The notes: generated by a model not told the origin, from the sequence alone. Shown: positions 1 through 8,506, numbered from the stretch's first letter. The stretch is DNA of 55,709 nt from Verrucomicrobiota bacterium (GCA_020831625.1 JAFIGD010000033.1:1-55709), one strand, 5' to 3'. Made by a program: numbers and translations.

Positions 1-34
1 TGCGGCTCAATCGGTACGAGGCGGAGGCCTGAAT

Positions 35-125
35 TGAGCCGGGCCGTTGGCCCTGTGTGAATGGTGTGGGGGCTGAGACCCAGTCCTGACGGACCGGGCT
101 GGGATGAGCCGGGCCGTTGGCCCTG
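35..125. repeat. Two direct copies of a GTT-loop hairpin repeat
   Basis: A 21-base sequence starting TGAGCCGGGCC occurs at 35-55 and again at 105-125, 70 bases apart. Each copy contains the perfect hairpin GGGCC-GTT-GGCCC (41-53 and 111-123). The same build, a 4-6 bp stem closed by GTT (AAC on the other strand), recurs at the far end of the window near 55.2-55.6 kb with different stem sequences. No gene is seen in 1-160. Function is unknown; a dispersed intergenic repeat is the simplest reading. Confidence 0.7.
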
Positions 126-164
126 ATTTCAATTACGATTAGATTCTTCCGGGGGAGGATGAGA

Positions 165-193
165 TAAACATGTGTTTATGTTCTGCCTATAAT
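165..193 (+). promoter_or_regulatory. Candidate promoter for the GIDE-LemA gene
   Basis: TAAACA (165-170), a 17-base spacer and a perfect TATAAT (188-193) make a sigma-70 type promoter. Transcription would start near 200, which leaves a leader of about 90 bases before the ATG at 290. An ATG at 170 with a GGAGG upstream opens the same frame, but it lies inside this promoter and would add about 40 residues unlike the rest of the protein. Confidence 0.45.
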
Positions 194-289
194 ATTTATG
201 CCCTAGGGAATGAGCTTTCACCAATTCCGGGATGCGCCCGGAGGCCGGAGGGGTTGCAATTTCCGGGCGTGGGGGTATCGGGTGTCGGC

Positions 290-1261
290 ATGATCCGGGG
301 GATTGGACATCTGTTTTTGGCGCAAACGCCGAATGCTTCATTCGGGGAAGTGTTCGTTTGGGATCCGGAGACGGTGTCTAATTACTGGACCTTTTCGGGG
401 CTGGCGTTTTTGGCGGCGGTGGTTTGTTTGTCGCTGGGGCTGCATGCGCGGCGGAAAAAGCATTTGATTGACGATTTGCCGACGAGCAAGGTGGCCGGGG
501 TGTTTATCGGTTTGGTGGAACTGAAGGGGACGGCGGAGTCGGAGGCTCCGTTTGTCAGTCATTTGAGGGGGGCGAGATGCGTGCAATATCAGTGGCGGGT
601 GGAGGAGCATTGGCGCAAAACCGAAACGGTGCGGTATCGGGACAAGGACGGGAACTCCCGCACGCGCACTAAAACCACCAGCGGGTGGCGGACGGTGGAC
701 CGGGGCGGGCGGATCGGGCCGTTTTATCTGCGGGATGACACGGGTGTGATCCGGATTCTGGGCTGGCTGGGGATGACGTACAACAGTCTGGTGTGTGTGC
801 GGGAGCGGATGCGGCGGGCGTGGTCGACGGTGGATGTGGAACTCAAGCGGCGGGCCACGCTGATTCCAAAGCTGGTGAATGTTCTGCAGGGGTTGAAAGC
901 GCATGAGCGGTCGGTACAGGAGGCGGTCATGCATTTGCGTACACAGCAGGGGGCGACCGAGCCGGGCCGGGCGGGGCCGGATCCCCGGGGATGTGTCTCG
1001 CAGCTCCGGGCGGCGGTGGAGGCGTACCCGGTGTTGAACACTGACGCGGCGTTCAGGAAGCTGCAGACGGAACTGGTGCACACGGAAGAGCGCATCGCGC
1101 TGGCGAGGAGCTATTTCAATGAGGTCTGCACCCACTACAACACGCGCCTGGAGGTGTGGCCGGACCGTCTGGTGGCGCGACTGGGGGCGTTTCCTCCGCA
1201 TCCGCTGATCGTGGCGCACGATTTCGAGCGGGCGGAGGTGCGGGTGAATCTGGTCGACTGA
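290..1261 (+). CDS. GIDE-LemA fusion membrane protein
   Basis: A 323-residue membrane protein. One transmembrane helix lies at about 33-50. Residues about 65-156 resemble the bacterial GIDE domain: conserved CVQYQWRVEEHW near 97, a Trp near 133, and FYLRDDTGVIRI at 145-156. From 164 the sequence is LemA-like, with YNSLVCVRERMRRAW, the hallmark DVELKRRATLIPKLV (182-196), and a C-terminal helical region with AFRKLQTEL and ARSYFNEV. The GIDE domain stops abruptly, without its usual C-terminal part, and runs directly into LemA, so this is a fusion or an internal deletion. The start is the ATG at 290; 170 is the alternative. LemA proteins are membrane-anchored helical bundles of unsettled function. 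The fusion is clear; the role is not. Confidence 0.75.
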   Translation: MIRGIGHLFLAQTPNASFGEVFVWDPETVSNYWTFSGLAFLAAVVCLSLGLHARRKKHLIDDLPTSKVAGVFIGLVELKGTAESEAPFVSHLRGARCVQYQWRVEEHWRKTETVRYRDKDGNSRTRTKTTSGWRTVDRGGRIGPFYLRDDTGVIRILGWLGMTYNSLVCVRERMRRAWSTVDVELKRRATLIPKLVNVLQGLKAHERSVQEAVMHLRTQQGATEPGRAGPDPRGCVSQLRAAVEAYPVLNTDAAFRKLQTELVHTEERIALARSYFNEVCTHYNTRLEVWPDRLVARLGAFPPHPLIVAHDFERAEVRVNLVD

Positions 1262-1282
1262 GCGCGGTCCTTTTATAAACGA

Positions 1283-2344
1283 TCACTGTCCATTGGATTC
1301 CGGCGGGGGGCGGAAAAAGAAGCTGACTTCAGTCATTTGTCGCGCGATTTCACGTTCATAGACGGTGAGGGATTCGTCTTCGGAGTGCTTTTGGTGGCGG
1401 GACTGGTGGTGTTTGTCCATTCCGACCAGGCCGATCATCAGCAGGGTCATGCAGAGGGTGAATCCTAGGCCGCGTTGACGGAAACACTGGGCTCCGAGTA
1501 TGGCCGTCAGCACGAGCAGAAAGAATTGCGGGCCCGTCCACTCGATCAGGGCGAAGAGTCCGGGATCCAGGGAAATTCCGCGCCTGTATGGGGTGTGGGA
1601 AAGCGCCGCGTGGATTTCCCCGGCGCGGGCGGCGGTGAAATCCTCCACGGAAACGGGCTGTCCGGGGTCATCCCTGGTGATGGGGGTAATGACGCCGAAC
1701 GCGACAAGATCAATCCCCCGGTTGGGAATCGGTGAATACGGGTGCCGGGGCAAAGAGGCCCGATGGCGGTTGAAAAGCGGAAACACCTCAGGCATGCTGA
1801 CGGCGAAGGATCTGGTGCCGCCGCTGTATTCTGAAAAAGCATGCGAGATGTTTGCCTGGATTTTGTAATCCAAGTGCCGGGGCTGTCTCCACTCCCGGAT
1901 GTTTCCCAGGCGGAGGGTGATTCGCAGGTCACGATCGGCGGGTCGCATGTCCAGGGTTTGAAGTTCATCCTGTCCCTCCGGCCAGGGCAGACGGATTTCC
2001 CGGGCCTCCAAAGGAAAAAAGGACTGATCCTGGAGGGTCCCGGCCACAACGTGAACGAGCAGATCGAATTCGCCGGCTGCAAGGGCGTCGGTCGAGAGTT
2101 CCGCGGTCTCCAGAGGAACGCGGAGTTCGTCTGAGGGGCTGGATGCCGGGGATTCCCGGAGTTGGGAGCGGAATCCGTGGACCATGGCCGTCAGCAAAAA
2201 GAAGGCCAGCAGACCGCAAACCACCCGGACCGCCAGGGGGCGGTGGCCGCGGCGGCGGCGGAAAATGAACCCGCGGGCGGCCAAAAAGGCGAACGCCAAT
2301 AGGATGATGAGAAGGATCAAGGGGGATATTATTATCTTAGTCAT
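1283..2344 (-). CDS. Membrane protein at the end of an ABC transporter operon
   Basis: A 353-residue protein of unrecognised family. Two transmembrane segments lie in the first 60 residues (ILLIILLAFAFLAA and VVCGLLAFFLLTAM). A long extracytoplasmic stretch follows, then two more hydrophobic segments near 270-310 (FFLLVLTAILGA and LCMTLLMIGLVGM) and a charged His-rich tail. It begins 4 bases after the permease-like gene ends, so it is the last gene of the gntR-ABC operon and may belong to the same exporter or stress-sensing complex. No catalytic motif is visible. Confidence 0.7.
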   Translation of the reverse strand: MTKIIISPLILLIILLAFAFLAARGFIFRRRRGHRPLAVRVVCGLLAFFLLTAMVHGFRSQLRESPASSPSDELRVPLETAELSTDALAAGEFDLLVHVVAGTLQDQSFFPLEAREIRLPWPEGQDELQTLDMRPADRDLRITLRLGNIREWRQPRHLDYKIQANISHAFSEYSGGTRSFAVSMPEVFPLFNRHRASLPRHPYSPIPNRGIDLVAFGVITPITRDDPGQPVSVEDFTAARAGEIHAALSHTPYRRGISLDPGLFALIEWTGPQFFLLVLTAILGAQCFRQRGLGFTLCMTLLMIGLVGMDKHHQSRHQKHSEDESLTVYEREIARQMTEVSFFFRPPPESNGQ

Positions 2345-2348
2345 GACA

Positions 2349-3239
2349 TTATTCTCCAGCGGAGGGGGAAGGAGGGATGCTGCGCAAAGGTTCTTCTTGA
2401 AGCCGCGTCTCGGGCGGGGGCTCGAAATCGACGGAGGTTGACGCTTGGAGCCAGTAAAAACTCATCAATATAAATACCGCCACGATGATGACCAGAATCA
2501 GCGCGATGATGCCGCCGGGACCGGCTTTTGTCGTGGCGGGTCCGGGGTGACCTTCTTTTTGTTGGTATTTGCGGCCGCATCCCCAGAGGATGAGGGCGGC
2601 GGCGGCGAACATGAGGGCGGCGGACAGATCGCCCCGGGGACGCTCCCAGAGCGCGGATTCGAGCGCCGCGCCTCCCAAAATCATGCCGCCGGTGACCAGG
2701 ACGCCGAGAACGAGGGCCAGGAACACGCCGCTCCGGTTGACCGTCAGGGCTGAGAACCCGTACAGGCAGGCGAACAACAGCGCGGGGATGCTCACCGACC
2801 AGGGCCACAGGAGTGTAACATGCTCCAAGCGAAACGGCCCGGTGAATCCGGACGTGACAAACAGCCCCCACAGAACCTGCGGCGCCTCCACGCGCAGCGC
2901 CCAGACGCCCAGGGTGGAGAGCAAAAGCAGCGGGAGACCGCCCAGGGCGGCCTGCGCCCAAAAGAGCTGCCCCCGGGTGGGCGGCAGACTGAAGAGCATC
3001 TCCTCGCTCTCCTCCTGTCGGGCGCCGCTGCCCAGCCAAAGGCCGATCACCAGCGCGAACAGGATGCCGAAGGCCAACAAAATACCGGGATGGATAACCA
3101 TCTGCAGCACCCAGAGGGTGAGAATCCAGGTGTGGACGAAGCCCATAAGGGCGAAGCCGGTCATCCGCCAGCCGCGGCGGAAGACGCCGTGCAGGATTTG
3201 TTTTTGAAAGTCATCGACGGGGAGCGGGAGGGTGTTCAT
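2349..3239 (-). CDS. ABC transporter permease-like membrane protein
   Basis: A 296-residue protein with about six to seven hydrophobic segments (for example FALMGFVHTWILTLWVL, ILLAFGILFALVIGLWLG, ALLFACLYGFSALTV, VFLALVLGVLVTGG and a final GGIIALILVIIVAVFIL). This suits the ABC-2 or YtrC-type membrane subunit that partners a single ATPase. Its ATG overlaps the ATPase stop by 4 bases (ATGA), which implies translational coupling and sets the start at 3239 rather than further upstream. The acidic, Pro-rich tail is hydrophilic. The substrate is unknown. Confidence 0.75.
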   Translation of the reverse strand: MNTLPLPVDDFQKQILHGVFRRGWRMTGFALMGFVHTWILTLWVLQMVIHPGILLAFGILFALVIGLWLGSGARQEESEEMLFSLPPTRGQLFWAQAALGGLPLLLLSTLGVWALRVEAPQVLWGLFVTSGFTGPFRLEHVTLLWPWSVSIPALLFACLYGFSALTVNRSGVFLALVLGVLVTGGMILGGAALESALWERPRGDLSAALMFAAAALILWGCGRKYQQKEGHPGPATTKAGPGGIIALILVIIVAVFILMSFYWLQASTSVDFEPPPETRLQEEPLRSIPPSPSAGE

Positions 3240-4135
3240 GACAGTCCTTCTTTTTGCAGTTCGAGAAACAGGTCTTCCAATCCCAGGGGGAATTCGCGGA
3301 AGCGTGTGCGGGGGAGGGCGCGGATGCTGTTGAGCTGGTCGGGATGCTCGAGACGCACCACCGCCTCCAGGACCGGTCCGGAGCGTTGTTCGCGGAGCAC
3401 GCCGGGGATTTTCACGTCCGGGGGCACATCGGTCTCGTCGAACACAAGCTGCACCCGGCAATAGTTCTCCCGCAGTTCATCCAAGGGGGCGGAGAGGACG
3501 ATGCGTCCCCGGTCCATGATGCCGATATGATCGGCCACGCGTTCCAGATCGCCGATGATGTGGGTGCTCAGCAGTACCGTGAGGCCCTCGCTTTCTCCGA
3601 GCGCCTCCACGAGCGCGCCCAGCAGTTCCCTGCGGGCGACGGGATCGAGGCCGGCGGCGGGTTCGTCCAGCAAAAGCGCTTCGGGACGCGGGGCGAGGGC
3701 GAGGGCCACCGCCGCTTTGCGCTGCTCGCCGCCGGACATCTGGTGGAAGCGTTTGCGGGGGTTCACTTCGAACCGTCCCAACATGCCGCTGAACCCTTCC
3801 GAGTCCCAGCGGGGATAATATCCGGAGATTTCGTCGGCATATTCGGAAAGCGTCAAGTTTTGGGGCAGGCGCGGGGATTGGGGCACAAAGGTGATGCGTG
3901 CCCGGTGCCTCGCCGGGGCGGTGAGCATGTTTTCGCCTAAAAGGGCCGATTCGCCGCGGTTCGCGCGCAGCAGGCCCATCATGAGGCGAATGGCGGTGGT
4001 TTTGCCGGCGCCGTTGCGGCCGATGAGGCCGTATACCGCCCCTTGGGGAACGGCGAGATCGAATCCGTTGACGGCAAGCACATTGCCGGGAAAGACCTTG
4101 GCCAGATCGCGTGCTTCGATTGCGGGGTGCGTCAT
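3236..4135 (-). CDS. ABC transporter ATP-binding protein
   Basis: A 299-residue ABC ATPase. Walker A is GLIGRNGAGKTT (36-47), the Q-loop lies in FVPQSP near 84-89, the signature is MSGGEQRKA (133-141) and Walker B is LLLDEP (154-159) followed by AAGLDP; the switch His is in STHI. The C-terminal 80 residues are a regulatory extension typical of BcrA/YtrB-like exporters. The gene overlaps gntR upstream and the permease downstream by 4 bases each, so three proteins are made from one coupled message. Members of this family export antibiotics or other amphipathic compounds; the substrate cannot be told from sequence. Confidence 0.9.
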   Translation of the reverse strand: MTHPAIEARDLAKVFPGNVLAVNGFDLAVPQGAVYGLIGRNGAGKTTAIRLMMGLLRANRGESALLGENMLTAPARHRARITFVPQSPRLPQNLTLSEYADEISGYYPRWDSEGFSGMLGRFEVNPRKRFHQMSGGEQRKAAVALALAPRPEALLLDEPAAGLDPVARRELLGALVEALGESEGLTVLLSTHIIGDLERVADHIGIMDRGRIVLSAPLDELRENYCRVQLVFDETDVPPDVKIPGVLREQRSGPVLEAVVRLEHPDQLNSIRALPRTRFREFPLGLEDLFLELQKEGLS

Positions 4136-4560
4136 GTGCGTTTTTCTCCTCTGTGTGGGGGTTCTGCCGGGGAAATTGGCGGGGTCATGTTCAGGCGCTC
4201 TTCTTCAAACCATTCGCGCAGGTCTTCGGGAGAGGCTTTCATTTGCAGGGCCTCCACCCACAGCTGCCGCAGCATGTGCCGCAGGATTTCCTCGCGTTCC
4301 CGGGCTCCGTGGCGGGGGGCGGCCTCGCGGACAAAGACGCCTTTGCCCCGCTCCGAAACCACCGCGCCCCCGTTTTCCAGCTCGGCATAGGCCTTGGCCA
4401 CCGTGGCCGGGTTGAGGGTCAGTTGCGCCGCCAGCTCCCGGATCGACGGAAGCCGGTCGCCCGGCCGCACCGTGCCCGACGCGATCAGATGGGTCATCTG
4501 ATCGCGGATCTGCCGGTAAACCGGCATGCCTGAATGGGGGTCTATCCGAAGGGGCAGCAT
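4132..4560 (-). CDS. GntR-family repressor, YtrA type
   Basis: A 142-residue regulator. The N-terminal winged helix (about 10-78) carries the GntR pattern: PVYRQIRDQM, PGDRLPSIRELA, LNPATVAKAYAELE and GKGVFV. A short helical C-terminal region of about 60 residues replaces the large effector domain of other GntR proteins; that length is typical of the YtrA subfamily. It is the first gene of the operon with the ABC transporter and so probably represses it until an effector such as an antibiotic is sensed. The promoter and palindrome just upstream (4582-4610) fit autoregulation. Confidence 0.88.
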   Translation of the reverse strand: MLPLRIDPHSGMPVYRQIRDQMTHLIASGTVRPGDRLPSIRELAAQLTLNPATVAKAYAELENGGAVVSERGKGVFVREAAPRHGAREREEILRHMLRQLWVEALQMKASPEDLREWFEEERLNMTPPISPAEPPHRGEKRT

Positions 4561-4581
4561 TTGAGGGCCTGAAACGTGATG

Positions 4582-4610
4582 TGTATTGCTGTATTACAAC
4601 ACTAATACAA
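4582..4610 (-). promoter_or_regulatory. Promoter with GntR-type operator for the ABC operon
   Basis: Read leftward there is TTGTAT (4610-4605), a 17-base spacer and AATACA (4587-4582). Overlaid on this is a perfect inverted repeat, TGTATT-N8-AATACA (4590-4609). A repressor bound there would block RNA polymerase. Transcription would start near 4575, about 15 bases before the GntR ATG. Confidence 0.55.
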
Positions 4611-4648
4611 TTAGAGGCTTGAGCTGTCAATCGGTTTTATTTAATCGT

Positions 4649-6898
4649 TCAGGGGGAACTGAATTGCCAGAAGACGCGGTAGAAGGCGAGGTCGGTGAGA
4701 GGGGGGCGGACTTCGTAGAGGTCTTTGCCGTTTTCGGTGGTGACGTAGGCGGGGATGAGGGCGGTGTCGGTCCAGGTGATGAGATCGGTGGAGATTTGGA
4801 CGGTGGCGGTGATGTCCGGGGCGTCGGGGTTTTGTCCCCAGCGGATGACGAGGGTGCCGTCTTCCGGGAAGGCGAAGGGGCGGTCGCTGAGGTCGGGGTT
4901 GAGGGGATCCCAGCCGTGGGCGTAGCTGACGAGATTGGGGACGCCGGCGTCGTTGGGGGCGGCGAGCGGCTCCATGAGGGCAGGGTCGGTGCCTTCGGGG
5001 AAGGTTTCGTAGGCCCAGCGGGCGAACGTGTCGGGCGGGGGGACGACGGTGAGGTGCAGCACCCGGCCTTCGACGGGGCTTCCGTTGATCTCGAGGGTGT
5101 GGGGGACGGTTTCGAAGAGGACTTCGCCGTCTTCGGGGGTGAGGAGGCGGTATTCGTCATCTTCCAGGAGATAGACTTCCGTTTGGGCGGAGGACAGATG
5201 AGAGAGGAAATCGGCCTGTTGATCGGTGAAAAAGCCTCCCCGCCAGGTTTGACCCGGAGCGGGGGTGTCGGTGACGAGGTAAATCCGGAGAGTGGACCCG
5301 GCGGAAAGGGGGGCGGTGAAGGGCGTGGCGGCGGTGAGGCGGAGGGTTTCGTTACCGCCGGGGGTGTCGTTGGCGAAGAGGAAGGAGAAGGAGAGGCCCT
5401 GGGATCCGTTCACGCTTGCGGCGGTGAGGATGCCGCCAGAGGGCTGGACGCGGCCGCCGCCTTCGATCGGCGGAAGGGTGCCGGAACCGGTGAGTCCCGC
5501 GCCGGGTTTGAGAATCAACCGCTCGGAGCTGGAGAGATCGGCATGAACCGTGAGGAGACCGCCGTGGACCCAGGTGACGCCGCTGTACGAGGTGTTGCTG
5601 TTGACTACCAGGTGGCCGGAGTCCACGGCGAGGCCGCCGCTTCCGCCGGTGACGGGGCCGTTGAGCTGAACCGTGCCATCGCCCAGAATTTCCAGAAGAT
5701 GCCCGTTGAGGTTGAGCGATTGAACCGAGACGGTGCCGTTTCCGGTGCTCCACACCTGGCTGGAGCCGAGAGCGAGCGGGGCGGTGAACTGCTGCAAGGT
5801 GTCGGCGTACAGGGTGAGGCCGCCCCGTCCGACAGTCAGGGTGTTTGATCCGCTGAAGGTAAATGTTTGGTTTCCGGTAAAATAGAGGCCGCGCAGCGTG
5901 TAGTTGGTGTTTATGTTGACGGAGAGCGAGTCGGCGGTGTCGCCGTCAAAGAGAACGAAACGGTCGGAGGTCGCATTGGTTGTGGGTGGCCTGTTCCCGC
6001 TGATGCCCCAGGCGGAATTTTGGTTTATGTTGGTGCTGGAGGAGCCCACCCAGGTGTGGGAGTGTGGGCCGACCACGCGCAGAGCGCGGCCGTCGGGGCG
6101 CATGAGGTCGTTGAGGGAATTGATGACCTGGAAGGTTCCGAGGAAATTGTGGGCGTTCACGGTATCATTGATTCCCGCATGGTTGCCAATAAGGGCGATT
6201 TCGCTTTGTCCGTTCGGATTGGTCCAGAGGGCGAAGGCGGGGCCGCCGGAGTCCAGGTCCTCCAGTTGCAAATCAGTTCTGGGGGTTGTGAAGCTGTGTG
6301 TGTTTCCGCTGACGGTTACGGAATTGATGGGCGTTCCCGCCACGCGGGTGCTGTTTGTGGATACGGAGCCATGTCCGTAAATGAGCAGGGGGGTGTTGTT
6401 GTAGGCGGTGGTGGCGTTGGATGTTGAGGAGGTGTTCCGGTCCAGAACCCCGTAGCGCACCGGCATGGCGGTCTGGCTAAAAGGCGTGTTGAGAATGCCA
6501 AGGGATAAATCGCCCACGGTTTGATTTTGAAAAACCACGCCCAGTTCCGTGGCGATAACCTGTCGTTGGGTCCGATCGTGCCGTGTGCCGTCGGCTCCGA
6601 AAATCCGGACGGTGCCCGCGCCGCCGAAATGCCGGGCGACCAAATAGTGTTGGGGGCTGACGAACCCAAAGCTTTTTTTGGGACTGTTTGAAGCCCAGCC
6701 CACGCCGCTCCAGTCGAAAGGGAGCCCGACGAAATCCGGCGAGGTGTTCGGAACCGGGGCGGAGGGGTAGCCGCCGCTGAAGCGGTCGTGCGCTTCGGGG
6801 TCATAGCCGGTGACCGTCATGCCGAACGCGAGCCCTCCGGCCTGGAGGATCAGGACGGTGAGGCATAGGCGAAGCGATCGACGGCGGATTGGAGTCAT
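4649..6898 (-). CDS. Exported trypsin-like protease with autotransporter beta repeats
   Basis: A 749-residue exported protein. The signal peptide (about 1-26) has RRRSLR before a hydrophobic core. Residues about 30-270 look like a chymotrypsin-fold protease: His90 in LVARHFG, Asp130 in VGDLSLGIL and Ser217 in LDSGGPAF could be the triad. Residues about 320-500 are Gly/Asn/Thr-rich beta-strand repeats of the passenger-associated (PATR) kind, such as GGSGGLAVDSGHLVV and GAGLTGSGTL. The C-terminus carries a Verrucomicrobia-type motif (FARWAYETF, then PNLVSYAHGWDPLNP) and a final beta domain. No membrane beta-barrel is seen, so it is not a classical autotransporter. It is monocistronic and divergent from aroB. 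Confidence 0.72.
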   Translation of the reverse strand: MTPIRRRSLRLCLTVLILQAGGLAFGMTVTGYDPEAHDRFSGGYPSAPVPNTSPDFVGLPFDWSGVGWASNSPKKSFGFVSPQHYLVARHFGGAGTVRIFGADGTRHDRTQRQVIATELGVVFQNQTVGDLSLGILNTPFSQTAMPVRYGVLDRNTSSTSNATTAYNNTPLLIYGHGSVSTNSTRVAGTPINSVTVSGNTHSFTTPRTDLQLEDLDSGGPAFALWTNPNGQSEIALIGNHAGINDTVNAHNFLGTFQVINSLNDLMRPDGRALRVVGPHSHTWVGSSSTNINQNSAWGISGNRPPTTNATSDRFVLFDGDTADSLSVNINTNYTLRGLYFTGNQTFTFSGSNTLTVGRGGLTLYADTLQQFTAPLALGSSQVWSTGNGTVSVQSLNLNGHLLEILGDGTVQLNGPVTGGSGGLAVDSGHLVVNSNTSYSGVTWVHGGLLTVHADLSSSERLILKPGAGLTGSGTLPPIEGGGRVQPSGGILTAASVNGSQGLSFSFLFANDTPGGNETLRLTAATPFTAPLSAGSTLRIYLVTDTPAPGQTWRGGFFTDQQADFLSHLSSAQTEVYLLEDDEYRLLTPEDGEVLFETVPHTLEINGSPVEGRVLHLTVVPPPDTFARWAYETFPEGTDPALMEPLAAPNDAGVPNLVSYAHGWDPLNPDLSDRPFAFPEDGTLVIRWGQNPDAPDITATVQISTDLITWTDTALIPAYVTTENGKDLYEVRPPLTDLAFYRVFWQFSSP

Positions 6899-6992
6899 TC
6901 ACACACCATACACCAAAGCGGCTGAAAAATATAATGAGATGAAGAGAAATGAAGCATGAACTGGAAATTTGATGGGGATTTTGGAAACAGAT

Positions 6993-7020
6993 GGATTGTA
7001 TTTTCGGGGGAGTGTACATA
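6993..7020 (+). promoter_or_regulatory. aroB promoter-like block shared with dprA
   Basis: GGATTG (6993-6998), a 16-base spacer and TACATA (7015-7020) lie 10 bases before the aroB ATG. The whole block 6993-7024 matches the one upstream of dprA (9049-9081) at 28 of 33 aligned positions, with one single-base gap in the spacer. The -35 is weak compared with TTGACA. There is little room for a ribosome binding site, so the message may be nearly leaderless. Confidence 0.5.
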
Positions 7021-7030
7021 AAGCTTCTCT

Positions 7031-8128
7031 ATGAGCACATTGGACACACTGACGGTTGATTTGGGCGAGCGGGGGTATGAGATTCGGATCGGAAGCGATG
7101 TGCTTTCGGAGCTGGGGGGGATGTGCGCGGAGTTGTTCGGGGCGCGGAAAACGCTGGTGGTGTCGGATGAGAACGTGGCCGCGCATTATCTGGACGGGGT
7201 GGTGGCGGGTCTGGAGGCGGCTGGCTTCGCGGTGGCGTCGCTGGTGTTGCCGGCGGGCGAGGGAACGAAGTCGGTGGAATTTTTGGCGAAAATCTGGGAG
7301 GCGGCGGTGGTGGCGAAGCTGGATCGCAAGAGTTTTCTGGTGGCTCTGGGGGGGGGGGTGATCGGGGATTTGGCTGGCTTTGCGGCGGCGAGTTATCTGC
7401 GGGGGATTCCGTTTGTTCAGGTGCCGACGAGTCTGCTGGCGATGGTGGATTCGGCCGTGGGCGGGAAAACGGGCATGAATTTGCCGCAGGGCAAAAATCT
7501 GGTGGGGGCCTTTCATCAGCCGGCGCTGGTGCTGGCGGATTTGGCGGTGCTGGACACCTTGCCGGAACGGGAGTTCAACGCGGGCATGGCGGAGGTGATC
7601 AAGTACGGGATCATTTGGGACGCGGAGATGTTCGCCCGAATTGAGTCGAATGTGGCGGCAATACGGGGAATGGACCGGGATTTCTTGCGGGAGCTGGTGC
7701 GGCGTTCGTGCGAGATCAAGGCGGAGGTGGTGCGTCAGGATGAGCGGGAGGGCGGGGTGCGGGCTCTGCTGAATTACGGGCACACACTGGGTCATGCGAT
7801 TGAGAATGTGCAGGGGTACGGGGAGCTGTTGCACGGGGAGGCAATCGCGATCGGGATGGCGTACGCCTCGAAGGTGTCGGAACGGCAACGGGGTCTGCCC
7901 CCGGAGGCGACGGCGCGGCAGGCGGCGCTATTCCGGGCGTTTGATTTGCCGGTGTCCTGGGCCGGACTGGCGTGGAAGCCGTTGTTTGAGGCGATGACGG
8001 TGGACAAGAAGGCGGAGAACGCCTTGCCGCGGTTTGTGTTGATCGATTCGATTGGGAAGGCGCTGTTGCCGGAGGGGGTGACCGAGCCGGTTTTGAAGGA
8101 CGTGTTCACGAAAGGTCTACAGGAATGA
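7031..8128 (+). CDS. aroB: 3-dehydroquinate synthase
   Basis: A 365-residue cytoplasmic enzyme that converts DAHP to 3-dehydroquinate, step two of the shikimate pathway. The NAD-binding GGGVIGDLAGF, the substrate loop PTSLLAMVDSAVGGKTG(M)N, and the metal ligands in AEVIKYG, NYGHTLGHAIE and HGEAIAIGM are all present. Length and motif order match single-domain AroB. It starts 10 bases after a promoter-like block and stands alone; downstream are paired hairpin repeats. No other aro gene is in the window. Confidence 0.97.
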   Translation: MSTLDTLTVDLGERGYEIRIGSDVLSELGGMCAELFGARKTLVVSDENVAAHYLDGVVAGLEAAGFAVASLVLPAGEGTKSVEFLAKIWEAAVVAKLDRKSFLVALGGGVIGDLAGFAAASYLRGIPFVQVPTSLLAMVDSAVGGKTGMNLPQGKNLVGAFHQPALVLADLAVLDTLPEREFNAGMAEVIKYGIIWDAEMFARIESNVAAIRGMDRDFLRELVRRSCEIKAEVVRQDEREGGVRALLNYGHTLGHAIENVQGYGELLHGEAIAIGMAYASKVSERQRGLPPEATARQAALFRAFDLPVSWAGLAWKPLFEAMTVDKKAENALPRFVLIDSIGKALLPEGVTEPVLKDVFTKGLQE

Positions 8129-8137
8129 TTTTCGACG

Positions 8138-8187
8138 TTTTCCGACCCTCGGAAACCGGTAAGACTCTTTTTCCGATCATCGGAAAA
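8138..8187. repeat. Paired TTTTCCGA/TCGGAAAA hairpins, copy A
   Basis: Two hairpins follow aroB. The first is TTTCCGA-CCC-TCGGAAA (8139-8155); the second is TTTTCCGA-TCA-TCGGAAAA (8169-8187). The TTTTCCGA starts (8138 and 8169) are 31 bases apart, the same spacing as at 31374/31405 and 55666/55697. The repeat lies between the aroB stop and a RAYT transposase relic, a REP-like setting. It might also stop or stabilise the aroB message, but no T-run follows. Confidence 0.8.
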
Positions 8188-8269
8188 GCAATAAATGCCA
8201 GCTTTCCAAAACCTTAATAGAAAAACGAGGAACAAGTTGACGCGATGGGGGATACGGGTTGTTGCATCA

Positions 8270-8506
8270 TTACTCGACTCCTTTGATTTCGGCGATGGTT
8301 TTGGCGAAGACCGCCAGGACTTCTTCTGAGTTTTCGGCCTGTCCATATCCGCTCCATGCATAGTTGCCGGGGTTTTTGCAAATCCCGGCACGCATCGGAT
8401 TGAGGTCGATGTAGGCCGCCACGGAACACAGGGCTTCGGGACAGGGACTGTCTTTCAGCATTTTCTGTGCGCACCTGTTGCAAAGGAGTGTGCGCACCTG
8501 TTGCAA
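8270..8506 (-). pseudogene. C-terminal relic of a REP-associated (Y1/RAYT) transposase
   Basis: The open stretch encodes 78 residues. The central part, AYIDLNPMRAGICKNPG followed by NYAWSGYG, is the conserved C-terminal segment of REP-associated tyrosine transposases (usually YIHLNPVRA..DP..Y.WSSY). The catalytic HUH and Tyr part is missing; an intact RAYT is two to three times longer. The first residues come from a short tandem repeat (8466-8507), so the start codon is not meaningful. It is a fragment left after decay or partial transposition. Paired hairpins lie 83 bases beyond its 3' end. Confidence 0.7.

Noticed and set aside
4586-5848. Open frame on the + strand within the protease gene
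   Set aside because: Gly/Glu/Val-rich shadow; the leftward frame has a signal peptide and an active-site motif.
8138-8187. Paired hairpins as an aroB terminator
   Set aside because: No T-run follows either stem, and the same pair occurs between divergent genes at 31.4 kb where a terminator would make no sense.
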